The position numbers and the translations under genes were made by a program. A stretch of DNA of 64,000 bases from Acidimicrobiales bacterium (lineage in GTDB: Bacteria > Actinomycetota > Acidimicrobiia > Acidimicrobiales > Aldehydirespiratoraceae): assembly GCA_029246685.1 (NCBI GenBank), contig JAQWMR010000016.1, positions 1 to 64,000 of the forward strand, written 5' to 3'. Positions 1 through 7,739 of this stretch are shown one piece after another; within the stretch, counting starts at the first letter, position 1, and each line of letters begins with the position of its first letter. The notes beneath the pieces are model-generated. The model did no database searches, was not told where the DNA came from, and saw nothing but the letters and a program-made list of their open reading frames with translations.

Positions 1-666
1 CCTGACGGCAGATTTTATAGCGAACCGGTCCAGTGGGCGTTTGATAACGGGGTCACCACCGGCACATCAGCGACAACGTTTTCGCCTGATGATCCTGTGA
101 CCAGAGGCCAAAACGTGACGTTCATGTACCGGCATCAAAAGCAGGTGATCGACCCGCTCCTTAACGACATCCGAACCGACGTCAACACCGCACAAACCGA
201 TGCCGACACCGCACAAACAACCGCTGATGCGAATGCTGGGGAGTTGGCGGGGTTGGGTGACAGGGTTGACGCTCTTGGGCGGTCGGTGCCGTTGCTGCAA
301 TGGTCGAACTCGGCCACCATCACCATCGACGTCGGTAACATCCCGTCGGGGGTGGCCTTTGATGGCACCCACATCTGGACCGCCAACTACGGCGATGGCA
401 CGGTGTCGAAGATTGTGGCCGCCACCGGTGCAGTCGAAGACACCATCACCGTCGGTGACTTCCCGTATGGGGTGGCCTTTGACGGCACCCACATCTGGGT
501 CGCCAACCTCGGCGATGACACGGTGTCGAAGATTGTGGCCGCCACCGGTGTAGTCGCAGCCCCCATCACCGTCGGTGACGGCCCGTATGGGGTGGCCTTT
601 GACGGCACCCACATCTGGGTCACCAACGTCCTCGATGACACGGTGTCGAAGATCCCGGTCGGGTAA
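1..666 (+). CDS. SLH-like / YVTN beta-propeller surface protein, 3' part
   Basis: The frame is open from the first base, so the N-terminus lies outside the window; 221 residues are visible. Residues 6-45 resemble an SLH-like surface repeat (WAFDNGVTTGTSATTFSPDD, then TRGQNVTFMYR), which in this lineage probably binds the cell wall. A short Ala/Thr-rich helix follows (residues 58-80). Residues ~100-221 are three 40-residue YVTN-type beta-propeller blades with the repeated core GVAFDGTHIW. The protein is therefore probably exported and cell-surface bound; ligand unknown. An internal ATG at position 97 would give a shorter protein, but the SLH match upstream of it argues against that start. Confidence 0.75.
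   Translation, partial: PDGRFYSEPVQWAFDNGVTTGTSATTFSPDDPVTRGQNVTFMYRHQKQVIDPLLNDIRTDVNTAQTDADTAQTTADANAGELAGLGDRVDALGRSVPLLQWSNSATITIDVGNIPSGVAFDGTHIWTANYGDGTVSKIVAATGAVEDTITVGDFPYGVAFDGTHIWVANLGDDTVSKIVAATGVVAAPITVGDGPYGVAFDGTHIWVTNVLDDTVSKIPVG
301..663 (+). repeat. Three tandem 120-bp in-frame repeats
   Basis: Units begin at about 301, 421 and 541 with an exact 120-bp period (40 codons). They share long identical stretches such as GGGGTGGCCTTTGA and CGGTGTCGAAGAT. They encode the YVTN-like blades of the surface protein. Near identity at the DNA level suggests recent duplication or gene conversion, so copy number may vary between strains and may collapse in short-read assemblies. Confidence 0.85.
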
Positions 667-670
667 CAGC

Positions 671-689
671 CCCGGCCCGCCGAGCCGGG
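671..689 (+). terminator. Possible terminator hairpin after the surface protein
   Basis: CCCGGC (671-676) and GCCGGG (684-689) form a 6-bp GC stem with a 7-nt loop, five bases after the TAA stop at 664-666. There is no T-tract, so termination is only an inference. Positions 690-764 show nothing else recognisable. Confidence 0.3.
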
Positions 690-764
690 CAGCGGATCGG
701 GCTGTCATCAAGCCCGCACGTCGCTGCGATCTGAGCACAACCTCTGACGTCTTCGGTGTAGGCG

Positions 765-837
765 TACCCCGTACGGGATTTGAACCCGTGCTACCACCTT
801 GAGAGGGTGGCGTCCTAGGCCGCTAGACGAACGGGGC
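765..837 (-). tRNA. tRNA-Glu (CTC)
   Basis: Read on the minus strand, the 73-nt sequence folds as a cloverleaf. The acceptor stem GCCCCGT pairs with ACGGGGT, with a G-U pair at the first position. The anticodon stem CCACC/GGTGG encloses loop CTCTCAA, anticodon CTC, decoding GAG. The T-arm contains GGTTCAAATCC. The discriminator base is A, and CCA is not encoded. Confidence 0.95.
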
Positions 838-1010
838 GTGTGTGTTCGAAGCCGTCCGGAGGCGGCGTGCGACTGGATGAGTGTAGCCCCGGCGCCCGAG
901 CGGCCCAACGCAGATTCGGCGCTGTGCGGAGCCGCTGGTGGGCCCCGTGCGACCGCCCCACGAGTCGCCAAACCCTCACGACCTCGCGCAGATCTGCCGA
1001 TGCGGAACGT

Positions 1011-2486
1011 GTGACTCCCCGCCCGGTCATCGCCTTCGCGGGCGTCGTCGGGGCATCGATGGCGATTCTTGCCCTGACAGCCGCCGACTACACATTTGTC
1101 GCGCCGACGTTTCTGTTCTGGCTCGCTGTGATCGCGGCGAGCTTGTGCGTGGTGGCCGCGCTGATCCTGTCGGCTGTCGCCTGGCGAAAGGATCTTCCCG
1201 ATCTCGGCTACCTCGGCGCGTTCTTCGTGGCGGTCTCGGTTCTTCCGCTCGTTCACGGTCTCACGGTGCCCGGCATCCTCTACGGCTCGAACTCGGCCAC
1301 GGCGGCCTCGGTGTACTGGGCGGTGCCGGCGGGCCTCGTCGCCCTCGTCCCGATGGTCCTTCGCCACACCTCGCTCGGTCGATCAATCGGCCGCCACTGG
1401 CGCGCATGGTGGATCGGCCACGTGCCGGCAGTCACGGCGCTCGCCGGCGTGATGCTCAGCTCGCCGAATCTCGTCGCGTTCCCCGATATGGGGACGCCGA
1501 TGGCACGAGTCACCATCAGCGTGTTCTTCCTGCTCACGGTCGTGGCCGGCATGCGCCAGGTTCGCCTGAGCCGGATCGCGCAGCGCCCGGGCCCCGCCGT
1601 GCTCGCGTTCGCGTTCATCCTCGTCGGGGCCTCATCGCTCGTCTTCCTGGCCCCCGGACCGTGGATGCCGCACTTCTGGCTCGCCCATGCGGTCGATATC
1701 GGCGGGGTATTCCTCGGCACGATCGGCGGCGCCATCGTCTACCGCCGCGAGGGGTCCGCACGGGCCGTGTTCTCGCCAGTGCTCACCGTCGACCCTCACG
1801 CAGCGCTAGAGATCGGCCTCTCCCCTCTCGTCCACGAATTCACGGCCGGCCTGAACGACAAGGACCCGATGACCCGAGACCACGTCGTGCGCACCGCAGA
1901 GCTGGCGATCGACTGTGCCGTCGAACTGGGGCTGCCACCGGACGCTGTCCGCGAAGACGGGCTCGTGTCGTTGCTTCACGACATCGGCAAGGTCACCGTG
2001 CCGGACTCGATCCTCGCCAAGCCCGGCCGGCTCACCGAGGCCGAGTTCGAGCTGATGAAAGGTCACGCCCACGCCGGAGCCGAAATGATCGCCCGTGCGC
2101 CCGGACTCGAACAGCACGTCGAGGGCGTCCGCGCCCATCACAAACGGTGGGACGGCACCGGGTATCCGCTCGGGCGACCCGGACCGGACATCCCACTGTC
2201 CGCTCGCATCTGCGTCGCGTGCGACGCGTTCGACGCGATGTCCGCCACCCGTCACTACCGCGACGGCATGGATCCTGAGATCGCGCGACGAGTCCTGCGT
2301 GAGCACGCGGGAACACAATGGGACACTGAGGTCGTGGCCGCGCTTCTCGTGGTCATCGATCGACGGCCGTGGGTGCCAGAGCCCCGCACGGCGCTACGCG
2401 CGGTCGGCCAGAACGATCCGGGTCATGGCCACTTCGGCTGCGACTGCGTACCCGAGCTCCCGACTCGCGAGCCGGCGCTGACCTGA
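1011..2486 (+). CDS. HD-GYP domain membrane protein, probable c-di-GMP phosphodiesterase
   Basis: With the GTG at 1011 the protein has 491 residues. The first ~240 residues hold about seven hydrophobic helices. A C-terminal HD-GYP domain (about residues 280-460) carries HDIGK at 323-327 and the diagnostic HHKRWDGTGYP at 376-386, so metal-binding and GYP residues are intact. HD-GYP proteins hydrolyse cyclic di-GMP; here the membrane part is presumably the sensor. The frame stays open upstream to 840 but that stretch is Arg/Ser-rich and poorly coding, and overlaps the tRNA promoter side, so GTG 1011 just before the first helix was chosen. The exact start is uncertain. Confidence 0.85.
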   Translation: MTPRPVIAFAGVVGASMAILALTAADYTFVAPTFLFWLAVIAASLCVVAALILSAVAWRKDLPDLGYLGAFFVAVSVLPLVHGLTVPGILYGSNSATAASVYWAVPAGLVALVPMVLRHTSLGRSIGRHWRAWWIGHVPAVTALAGVMLSSPNLVAFPDMGTPMARVTISVFFLLTVVAGMRQVRLSRIAQRPGPAVLAFAFILVGASSLVFLAPGPWMPHFWLAHAVDIGGVFLGTIGGAIVYRREGSARAVFSPVLTVDPHAALEIGLSPLVHEFTAGLNDKDPMTRDHVVRTAELAIDCAVELGLPPDAVREDGLVSLLHDIGKVTVPDSILAKPGRLTEAEFELMKGHAHAGAEMIARAPGLEQHVEGVRAHHKRWDGTGYPLGRPGPDIPLSARICVACDAFDAMSATRHYRDGMDPEIARRVLREHAGTQWDTEVVAALLVVIDRRPWVPEPRTALRAVGQNDPGHGHFGCDCVPELPTREPALT

Positions 2487-2518
2487 TCCACTGGTAGTTC
2501 TCTCGGCGGAAAACGCAG

Positions 2519-2542
2519 AAGCGGCACCCGGAGGTGCCGCTT
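2519..2542. terminator. Bidirectional terminator hairpin
   Basis: GCGGCACC (2521-2528) and GGTGCCGC (2533-2540) form a perfect 8-bp stem with loop CGGA, extended by flanking AA/TT to 10 bp. It sits between the convergent HD-GYP gene and tRNA-Gln, so it can serve both transcripts. Confidence 0.6.
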
Positions 2543-2549
2543 CGTTGCG

Positions 2550-2621
2550 CTCGGGGAGGAGGACTTGAACCCCCAATGTCTGGACCAGAACCAGATGTGT
2601 TACCGATTACACCATCCCCGA
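2550..2621 (-). tRNA. tRNA-Gln (CTG)
   Basis: The minus-strand 72-nt sequence folds as a cloverleaf. The acceptor TCGGGGA pairs with TCCCCGA, and the discriminator is G. The anticodon stem TCTGG/CCAGA encloses TTCTGGT, anticodon CTG, decoding CAG. The T-arm has GGTTCAAGTCC. CCA is not encoded. It lies downstream of gltX-ydcF on the same strand. Confidence 0.95.
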
Positions 2622-2709
2622 AAGGGTGCCCGAAGGCAGCTTGAATCGTATCGCTTGCGGGCGCTCCTGCCGACCCGATTCCGGCCAGCTGACAGGCCAC
2701 CCCCCAAAA

Positions 2710-2738
2710 CTGCAGCGGGGGTCTGACCCCAAGTGCAG
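2710..2738. repeat. Extragenic palindrome, GGGGTC-T-GACCCC type
   Basis: A perfect 13-bp core palindrome, GGGGTCTGACCCC (2718-2730), is nested in outer arms CTGCA (2710-2714) and TGCAG (2734-2738). The same 13-bp core recurs at 7706-7718 with different outer arms, also between genes. Such elements resemble REP-type sequences; no transposase is seen here. Confidence 0.6.
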
Positions 2739-2742
2739 CGCT

Positions 2743-3372
2743 TCAGCCGACGCGGCCGAGCCAGTTGTCCACCCGGCGGTAGCCGAGGATGCGGCCGAGC
2801 GACACGGCTGCGGTCTCTCGGAGGAGCTGGCGAATCGACGAGCCGCCGTCGGTCGACGAGACAACCGCATCGAGTCCGACCTGGTCGGCAATCTGGCGTA
2901 GGCGCAGCGCATGGTACGGATCACTGACGAGGACGACCGACGACATGTCGCGCTCGCGCAGCTGACGGGCCGTGGCCGCGAGCTGTTCGTAGGAGGACGC
3001 GCCGTCGGTGACGACGAGCAGCTCAGCATCGGGGATGCCTTCGACCAGCAGGTACTCGTAGCTGGCGTAACCCTCGGTGAAGCGGTCGCCGGGCTGGTTC
3101 GAGCCGGTGGTGACGACCATGTCCGCCACCCCCGCGTCCCAAAGCGCGTAGGCGTGGTCGAGACGGGACGCGAGCACCGGTGACGGCTCGCCGTCGTACT
3201 GCGCGGCGCCCAGCACGACGATCGCGTCGGCGGGCGAACGGTTGTCCTCCCCCGATGCCTGCAGCACCTGGAAGAACGTGAGCATCACATAGCCGGCCCC
3301 GATCGCGACGGCGACGATGGCGACGCGACGGGCGCGGCGCAGGGGCAGCCAGCGAGGCAGCCCGAGCCGCAT
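2743..3372 (-). CDS. YdcF/SanA-like DUF218 membrane protein
   Basis: This 209-residue protein has an N-terminal signal anchor (about residues 15-38, VAIVAVAIGAGYVMLTF) followed by a DUF218 domain. Family hallmarks are ADAIVVLGAAQYDG near residue 48, GVADMVVTTGSNQPGD near 80, and VVLVSDPYHALR. Family members act outside the membrane, often in envelope or vancomycin-related functions, but the reaction is mostly unknown. The start lies 3 bp after the gltX stop, so the two genes are probably cotranscribed and translationally coupled. Confidence 0.8.
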   Translation of the reverse strand: MRLGLPRWLPLRRARRVAIVAVAIGAGYVMLTFFQVLQASGEDNRSPADAIVVLGAAQYDGEPSPVLASRLDHAYALWDAGVADMVVTTGSNQPGDRFTEGYASYEYLLVEGIPDAELLVVTDGASSYEQLAATARQLRERDMSSVVLVSDPYHALRLRQIADQVGLDAVVSSTDGGSSIRQLLRETAAVSLGRILGYRRVDNWLGRVG

Positions 3373-3375
3373 CGG

Positions 3376-4797
3376 TCAGTCGATCCTCGCCCGGGCGGCC
3401 GCGATCCGTTCGAGACAGACGTCGCGCCCGAGATGGGTCATCGCCTCCCACAGTGGGATACCGGCACCCTTGCCGGTGAGGGCGATCCGAAGCGGCGCCT
3501 GCGACATCACCCGAGCGTCGAGCTCCTCGGACAGGGTCGTGCCGACGCCCATGACGACCGACTCGAGGCGATCGCGGTCGGTGAAGTCGTCTTCCGTGAG
3601 AGCGGCCGTGATGTCGTCGAGGACCCGGTCCGGAACCTTGCCCTTCACAATGGCCTTCGTCCACGCCTTCTCGTCGTACTCGTCGACCGAGTCGACGAAG
3701 AGCCAGTCCAACCAGGCCGGCGCCTCAGCGAGGGTCGAAACCCGCTGCTGCACGTCTTCGGCAAGGGCGAGGGCGACCGTGCGGTCGTAGTTGGCGGCCG
3801 CGTACGGGGCGTCGTCGGCCGTGAGCCACGGCTCGGCCGCCTCGACGAACGCCATCGGCGTCATCGCCTTGATGTACTCGGCGTTGATGTGGTCCAGCTT
3901 CTTCGGGTCGAAGAAGGCAGGCGCCTTGTTGACGGCCTCAAGGGAGAACTGCTCGATGATCTCTTCGATCGGGCGGATCTCGACCTCGTCGGTCGGCCCC
4001 CACCCGAGCAGCGCCAGCGCATTGCGCATCGCTTCGGGGAGGTAACCGCGCGAGACGTAGTTGGCTAGGGCGACGTCGTCGCGGCGCTTCGACAGCTTCT
4101 TGCGTTGCTCGTTGACGAGGAGCGGAAGATGGGCGTAGATGGGCGGATCGCCGAAGCCGAGTGCCTCCCAGAGGAGCACCACCTTGGGCGCCGTATTGAG
4201 GAGGTCCTCGCCGCGGATGACATGGGTGATCCCCATGTCGTGGTCGTCCACGGCGTTGGCGATCAGGAAGACGGGCGACCCGTCGCCCCTGCGGATCACG
4301 AAGTCCTCGATCGTGTCGTGGGCGACTTCGACGCGGCCCCGGATCGCGTCGTCGATCACCGTCGAGCCATCATCGGGCGCACGGAAGCGCACGACCACGC
4401 CGGGCCCGTCTGCCACATCCCGATCGCGGGACCAGCCGTGATAGCCCGCCGGGAGCCCGGCTTCCTCCGCCTTCGCGTCGATCTCGTCGCGGCTGAGGTC
4501 ACAGAAGTACGCCTTGCCCTCAGTGACGAGGCGGTTCACCGCATCGACGTGGAGTTGCCGCCGTTCAGACTGGAACAGCGGGCCTTCATCCCAGTCGAGG
4601 CCGAGCCATTCGAGCGGCTCCGTGATCGCATCGATGAACTCCTGCGTGGTCTTCGCCTCGTCGGTGTCTTCCACGCGCAGCACGAAGGTGCCGCCCGTGT
4701 GGCGGGCGTAGAGCCAGTTGAAGAGCGCGCTCCGGGCGCTTCCCACATGCAGAAAGCCGGTGGGAGCGGGAGCGAAGCGGACGCGCGGGCTGGTCAC
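3376..4797 (-). CDS. gltX: Glutamyl-tRNA synthetase
   Basis: This 473-residue class I synthetase charges tRNA with glutamate in the cytoplasm. The N-terminal ATP-binding motif appears as APAPTGFLHVGSARSALFNW (a HIGH variant), with VEDTDEAKT following. The KMSKS-equivalent is KLSKRRDDV near residue 233. The anticodon-binding domain follows to the end. Full length for the family. GTG at 4797 is preceded by TAGCCT exactly 7 nt upstream, indicating a leaderless promoter. Actinobacteria usually use a non-discriminating GltX plus GatCAB to make Gln-tRNA(Gln); the nearby tRNA-Gln fits that, but discrimination cannot be read here. Confidence 0.95.
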   Translation of the reverse strand: MTSPRVRFAPAPTGFLHVGSARSALFNWLYARHTGGTFVLRVEDTDEAKTTQEFIDAITEPLEWLGLDWDEGPLFQSERRQLHVDAVNRLVTEGKAYFCDLSRDEIDAKAEEAGLPAGYHGWSRDRDVADGPGVVVRFRAPDDGSTVIDDAIRGRVEVAHDTIEDFVIRRGDGSPVFLIANAVDDHDMGITHVIRGEDLLNTAPKVVLLWEALGFGDPPIYAHLPLLVNEQRKKLSKRRDDVALANYVSRGYLPEAMRNALALLGWGPTDEVEIRPIEEIIEQFSLEAVNKAPAFFDPKKLDHINAEYIKAMTPMAFVEAAEPWLTADDAPYAAANYDRTVALALAEDVQQRVSTLAEAPAWLDWLFVDSVDEYDEKAWTKAIVKGKVPDRVLDDITAALTEDDFTDRDRLESVVMGVGTTLSEELDARVMSQAPLRIALTGKGAGIPLWEAMTHLGRDVCLERIAAARARID

Positions 4798-4848
4798 GCC
4801 CCGGAGGCTATCGGCCGCTGCCGACCGTCCCCGAGGCGGACCGAGCGA

Positions 4849-5373
4849 TCACGAGTTGACGACCCGAGAACTCACCATCTTGTCGTGCCAGGTCTGCTGG
4901 TTCGGATCCCAGAGCATCCACAGATACCCGAGTGAGCACGGAATACCGGAGATCCACCGGCCGAAGAGGCGGCCGACGCCACGGCCGAAGCCGATGGGCT
5001 GGCCGGTCGTGGAGTCCACGGTCCTGATGTTGACCGCCTTCTTGCCGATCGTCTGGCCTTGCTCGCCCTCCAGCTTGCCGAAGTAGTAGATTATGCCGAT
5101 CAACGCGGCGATGAAGGTGATGGCGATGATCCCCCAACCGGCTCCGGTTGGCACCTCGCAGAGCCCGAACTGACCGTCGACCGTGCAGGTCTCGATCTCC
5201 GTGGGCGCAACTTCGAACCCGATGAAGATGAGAATGCCGGCCGGAATGCCGACAACCAGATAGTCGATGATGTAGGCGCCGAGACGAGCGCCGAACCCGG
5301 CGGAACTCGGCTGGGAGGCAGCCGGACCGGGTGGCGGAGGTGGTGCTCCGGGAGGCGGTGGCAGATCTGACAT
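4849..5373 (-). CDS. RDD-family membrane protein
   Basis: This 174-residue protein has a Pro-rich cytoplasmic head (residues 1-22) and then an RDD domain. Key segments are GFGARLGAYIIDYLVVGIPA (Arg-Asp pair), a second hydrophobic helix (GIIAITFIAALIGIIYYF) and QTIGKKAVNIRTVD, ending with WHDKMVSSRVV. RDD proteins are integral membrane proteins; some are Na+/H+ antiporters, most are uncharacterised. A strong ribosome site, AAAAGGAG, lies 6 nt before the ATG. It precedes gltX by 51 bp on the same strand, although gltX seems to have its own promoter. Confidence 0.8.
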   Translation of the reverse strand: MSDLPPPPGAPPPPPGPAASQPSSAGFGARLGAYIIDYLVVGIPAGILIFIGFEVAPTEIETCTVDGQFGLCEVPTGAGWGIIAITFIAALIGIIYYFGKLEGEQGQTIGKKAVNIRTVDSTTGQPIGFGRGVGRLFGRWISGIPCSLGYLWMLWDPNQQTWHDKMVSSRVVNS

Positions 5374-5556
5374 GTGTTCTCCTTTTCAGAGGATTGTTCG
5401 AGACTTCGCGGAAGCGCGGCGAAAGAGCCCGAGACTCCCCCGACTGTCTTCGCCACCACGTCGACTGCAATAACTATGCACAGAATCTAGATCACCGACT
5501 GGGAGGTTGCTGGGAGCGACACGCCCAGGCCCGAGTGCGGCGATACCGTTCCTGCC

Positions 5557-5934
5557 GTGAGTCGCAGCATCGACCCGGCACCGGCCGGCTTCTATCCTGA
5601 TCCCGAGGATCCGAAGCTCGAGCGCTGGTGGGACGGCACCGCCTGGGCCGCGGCGCCAGGCGTGTCTCAACCGGCCCGGGTCCCGTCGTACCGAGACGTC
5701 GCTCCCCCGACGCCGCAGACCAATCAGCTCGCGCTGGCGTCACTGATCCTGTCGATCGCGTGGATCTTCTTCATCGGATCGATCCTGGGCGTGATCTTCG
5801 GCCACATGGCGATGGAACAGATCCGAGAGTCCGAGGGCCGCGAAGTCGGCCGTGGCAACGCGATGATCGGGCTGATCGTCGGCTACACGGGCATCGCGGT
5901 CGGGTTGCTTGCGCTGCTGATCCTGTTCGGCTGA
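5557..5934 (+). CDS. DUF2510-DUF4190 small membrane protein
   Basis: This 125-residue protein opens with a DUF2510 motif (AGFYPDPEDPKLERWWDGTA), a short actinobacterial domain found at cytoplasmic ends of membrane proteins. Two hydrophobic helices follow, ALASLILSIAWIFFIGSILG and MIGLIVGYTGIAVGLLALLI, in the DUF4190 arrangement. Function unknown. GTG 5557 is preceded by TACCGT with exactly 7 nt between, so initiation is probably leaderless. It is divergent from the RDD gene. Confidence 0.75.
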   Translation: MSRSIDPAPAGFYPDPEDPKLERWWDGTAWAAAPGVSQPARVPSYRDVAPPTPQTNQLALASLILSIAWIFFIGSILGVIFGHMAMEQIRESEGREVGRGNAMIGLIVGYTGIAVGLLALLILFG

Positions 5935-5945
5935 GCCGAGTCAGC

Positions 5946-6467
5946 TCACAACCCGAGCGCCTGCTTCCAATCCGTCTCAAAGATCGCAGCGACCTCTGCA
6001 GGCGACTTGCGCAGCGTCGCCTCGGGCACAGAGGCAGCGAGTTCGCGGGCAGCGAAGTAGTGCACGGTGGAGTGGTGCACCTCATCGAAGCTCTCTCGAC
6101 GGTGGGCGATGAGCTCAGTCGGCGCCTCAGCGAGATAACCGAAGAGCGTGAAGGCGATCTCGATGTCGTCGCGCATCGGGGCACGCCCGAAGAGCGACGC
6201 ACGTCGCAGCGCAACGGTGCATGCGCCCTCGACGGCATCGGCCGCATGCTCGCCGGGTGACAGGACGAGCTGATCGGCAAAGCCCTTGGCCAGCTTCATG
6301 ACGTAGCCCTGGTCCGGACCCTGGTTGCCGAGCGCCGCGCCGCGCGGCTGAGGCGCGCCGACGACGTCTCCGGGCCGGTTCGCCCGCCACGAACCCGCCC
6401 GCCGAGGCGGCGACGTGTAGGCCTTTGGCTGGTTCGGACGACTCGGAACGTGACTGGGTGCCGACAT
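5946..6467 (-). CDS. Hypothetical protein, 173 aa
   Basis: I do not recognise this family. The first ~50 residues are Pro/Arg-rich and look disordered. Residues 55-173 form a soluble, mostly helical domain (VMKLAKGFADQLVLSPGE, ALRRASLFGRAPMRDDIEIA, ESFDEVHHSTVHYFAARE). No signal peptide or membrane helix. ATG 6467 is preceded by TAACCT at exactly 7 nt, which supports the start and leaderless translation. It is convergent with the DUF2510 gene and shortly downstream of the CapA-like gene on the same strand. Confidence 0.6.
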   Translation of the reverse strand: MSAPSHVPSRPNQPKAYTSPPRRAGSWRANRPGDVVGAPQPRGAALGNQGPDQGYVMKLAKGFADQLVLSPGEHAADAVEGACTVALRRASLFGRAPMRDDIEIAFTLFGYLAEAPTELIAHRRESFDEVHHSTVHYFAARELAASVPEATLRKSPAEVAAIFETDWKQALGL

Positions 6468-6487
6468 GTCCGGCAGGTTAGTCAGCG

Positions 6488-7648
6488 TCAGTCGCAGCGC
6501 GAGGGTGTCGGATCGGGAACGAGCACGCCGTCGAGCCCGATTCGTCCGCCGGGCGACCGATCGGACACCTCGAGGTGGACGTCGATCGCCGGGCCGAGCA
6601 GGGCCGGCTGAGCGACCCCGCCAGGCAGCACCGTCGGGTGGATGCGGATCTGGGGATCGGCGCCGCCGACGGTCACCTCGAACACGGCGCTGCGGCCGGT
6701 GCGGCCGCCTCGGTTGCGGAATGCGAAGTTGCCCGTGGACCAGAGCACCGCGGCGCCGTCTATGACCTCGATGCCCTGCAGGACGTGGGGGTGAGAGATC
6801 GCGATCACGTCAGCCCCGGCCTCGATGTAGACGCTGATCACCCGGCGCAGCTCGGCGTCAGGGCAGGTCGTGATCTCGGTGCCGGCGTGGAGCATGACGA
6901 TGGTGTGGTCGGCCGCCTCGGCGGCCCGAGCGATCGAGCTGATGGCCGGGATGGCGAAGCGGTCGCAGCCCCAAGCGATCTCCGGACGCACAGCAGCCAG
7001 CTCCCGACTCCAGTCGCACGGCACGCGCGAGAGCGACACGATGCCGACGGTCTGGTCATGCACCTCGACGAAGGCCGGCTCGTAGGCAATGGTGGGGTCG
7101 GCCCCGGCCCCCACTCCGATCAGCGGCGAGGCGTCGACGTACTCCCGCGTGGTCAGCGCTCCCCGCGGGCCGTAGTCCCACGAGTGGTTGTTCGCGAGGG
7201 CGACGACGTCCACGCCGGCGGCCACGAGCTGGTCGAGCGTCTCCGGTGGCGACCGGAAGATGAAGTCTTTGTCGATCGGGGGATTACCGACCTCGCCTGG
7301 TTCGCCGATCACGGTCTCGAGGTTGACGATCATCAGGTCCGGTGCCGACAGCAACTCGGTCACCTGGGCGACGGGCTCCTGCGATGCCATGGACCCGATC
7401 ATCTGCACGTCACCCACGAACCCGAACACGATCGGCTCCGGCGGCGGCTCGGTCGTCGTGGTCGTTGTGGTCGAGGTCGTGCTGGAAGTCGTCGAGGACG
7501 TCTCGGTCGACGCGTTCGCGAGAGCAGTCTCGTCGGTGGGCGCGGCAGGTTCGGAAGCGGCGCCGGCGGAAACCGTCACCACAGAGATCTGGTTGGTGCA
7601 CGCCGTCGCCGCAATCCCCACCAAGAGAGCGAACACTGCACTACGCAC
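6488..7648 (-). CDS. CapA-family metallophosphatase-fold lipoprotein
   Basis: From GTG 7648 the protein has 386 residues. It starts with a lipoprotein signal ending at Cys17 (FALLVGIAATAC), then a Thr/Ser-rich linker (about residues 40-65). The CapA/PgsA domain follows, with FVGDVQM, the NHxxDxG motif in ANNHSWDYG, and ISHPHVLQG near the end. The family is tied to poly-gamma-glutamate capsules, but many lipoprotein members have no known substrate; no capB/capC is present here. The frame is open to 7726, but TAGCGT lies exactly 7 nt before GTG 7648 and the signal peptide begins there, so that start is preferred. Confidence 0.8.
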   Translation of the reverse strand: MRSAVFALLVGIAATACTNQISVVTVSAGAASEPAAPTDETALANASTETSSTTSSTTSTTTTTTTEPPPEPIVFGFVGDVQMIGSMASQEPVAQVTELLSAPDLMIVNLETVIGEPGEVGNPPIDKDFIFRSPPETLDQLVAAGVDVVALANNHSWDYGPRGALTTREYVDASPLIGVGAGADPTIAYEPAFVEVHDQTVGIVSLSRVPCDWSRELAAVRPEIAWGCDRFAIPAISSIARAAEAADHTIVMLHAGTEITTCPDAELRRVISVYIEAGADVIAISHPHVLQGIEVIDGAAVLWSTGNFAFRNRGGRTGRSAVFEVTVGGADPQIRIHPTVLPGGVAQPALLGPAIDVHLEVSDRSPGGRIGLDGVLVPDPTPSRCD

Positions 7649-7694
7649 CCAAGCGACGCTACGGTCCCACCCCTCGACGCTGGTGGACGCCGCA

Positions 7695-7727
7695 GTTGAA
7701 AGGTCGGGGTCTGACCCCTCTTTCAAC
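7695..7727. repeat. Extragenic palindrome, second copy of GGGGTC-T-GACCCC
   Basis: The core GGGGTCTGACCCC (7706-7718) is identical to 2718-2730. Here it is framed by GTTGAAAG (7695-7702) and CTTTCAAC (7720-7727), making a 33-bp near-perfect hairpin. It lies just after the stop of the methyltransferase gene at 7740 and just upstream of the CapA gene, so it may also end the leuB operon transcript. Confidence 0.65.
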
Positions 7728-7739
7728 GTTGGCGGAAGA

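Noticed and set aside
301..663. Regular repeats considered as a CRISPR array
   Set aside because: The units are 120 bp, contiguous, in frame and encode propeller blades; there are no spacers and no cas genes.
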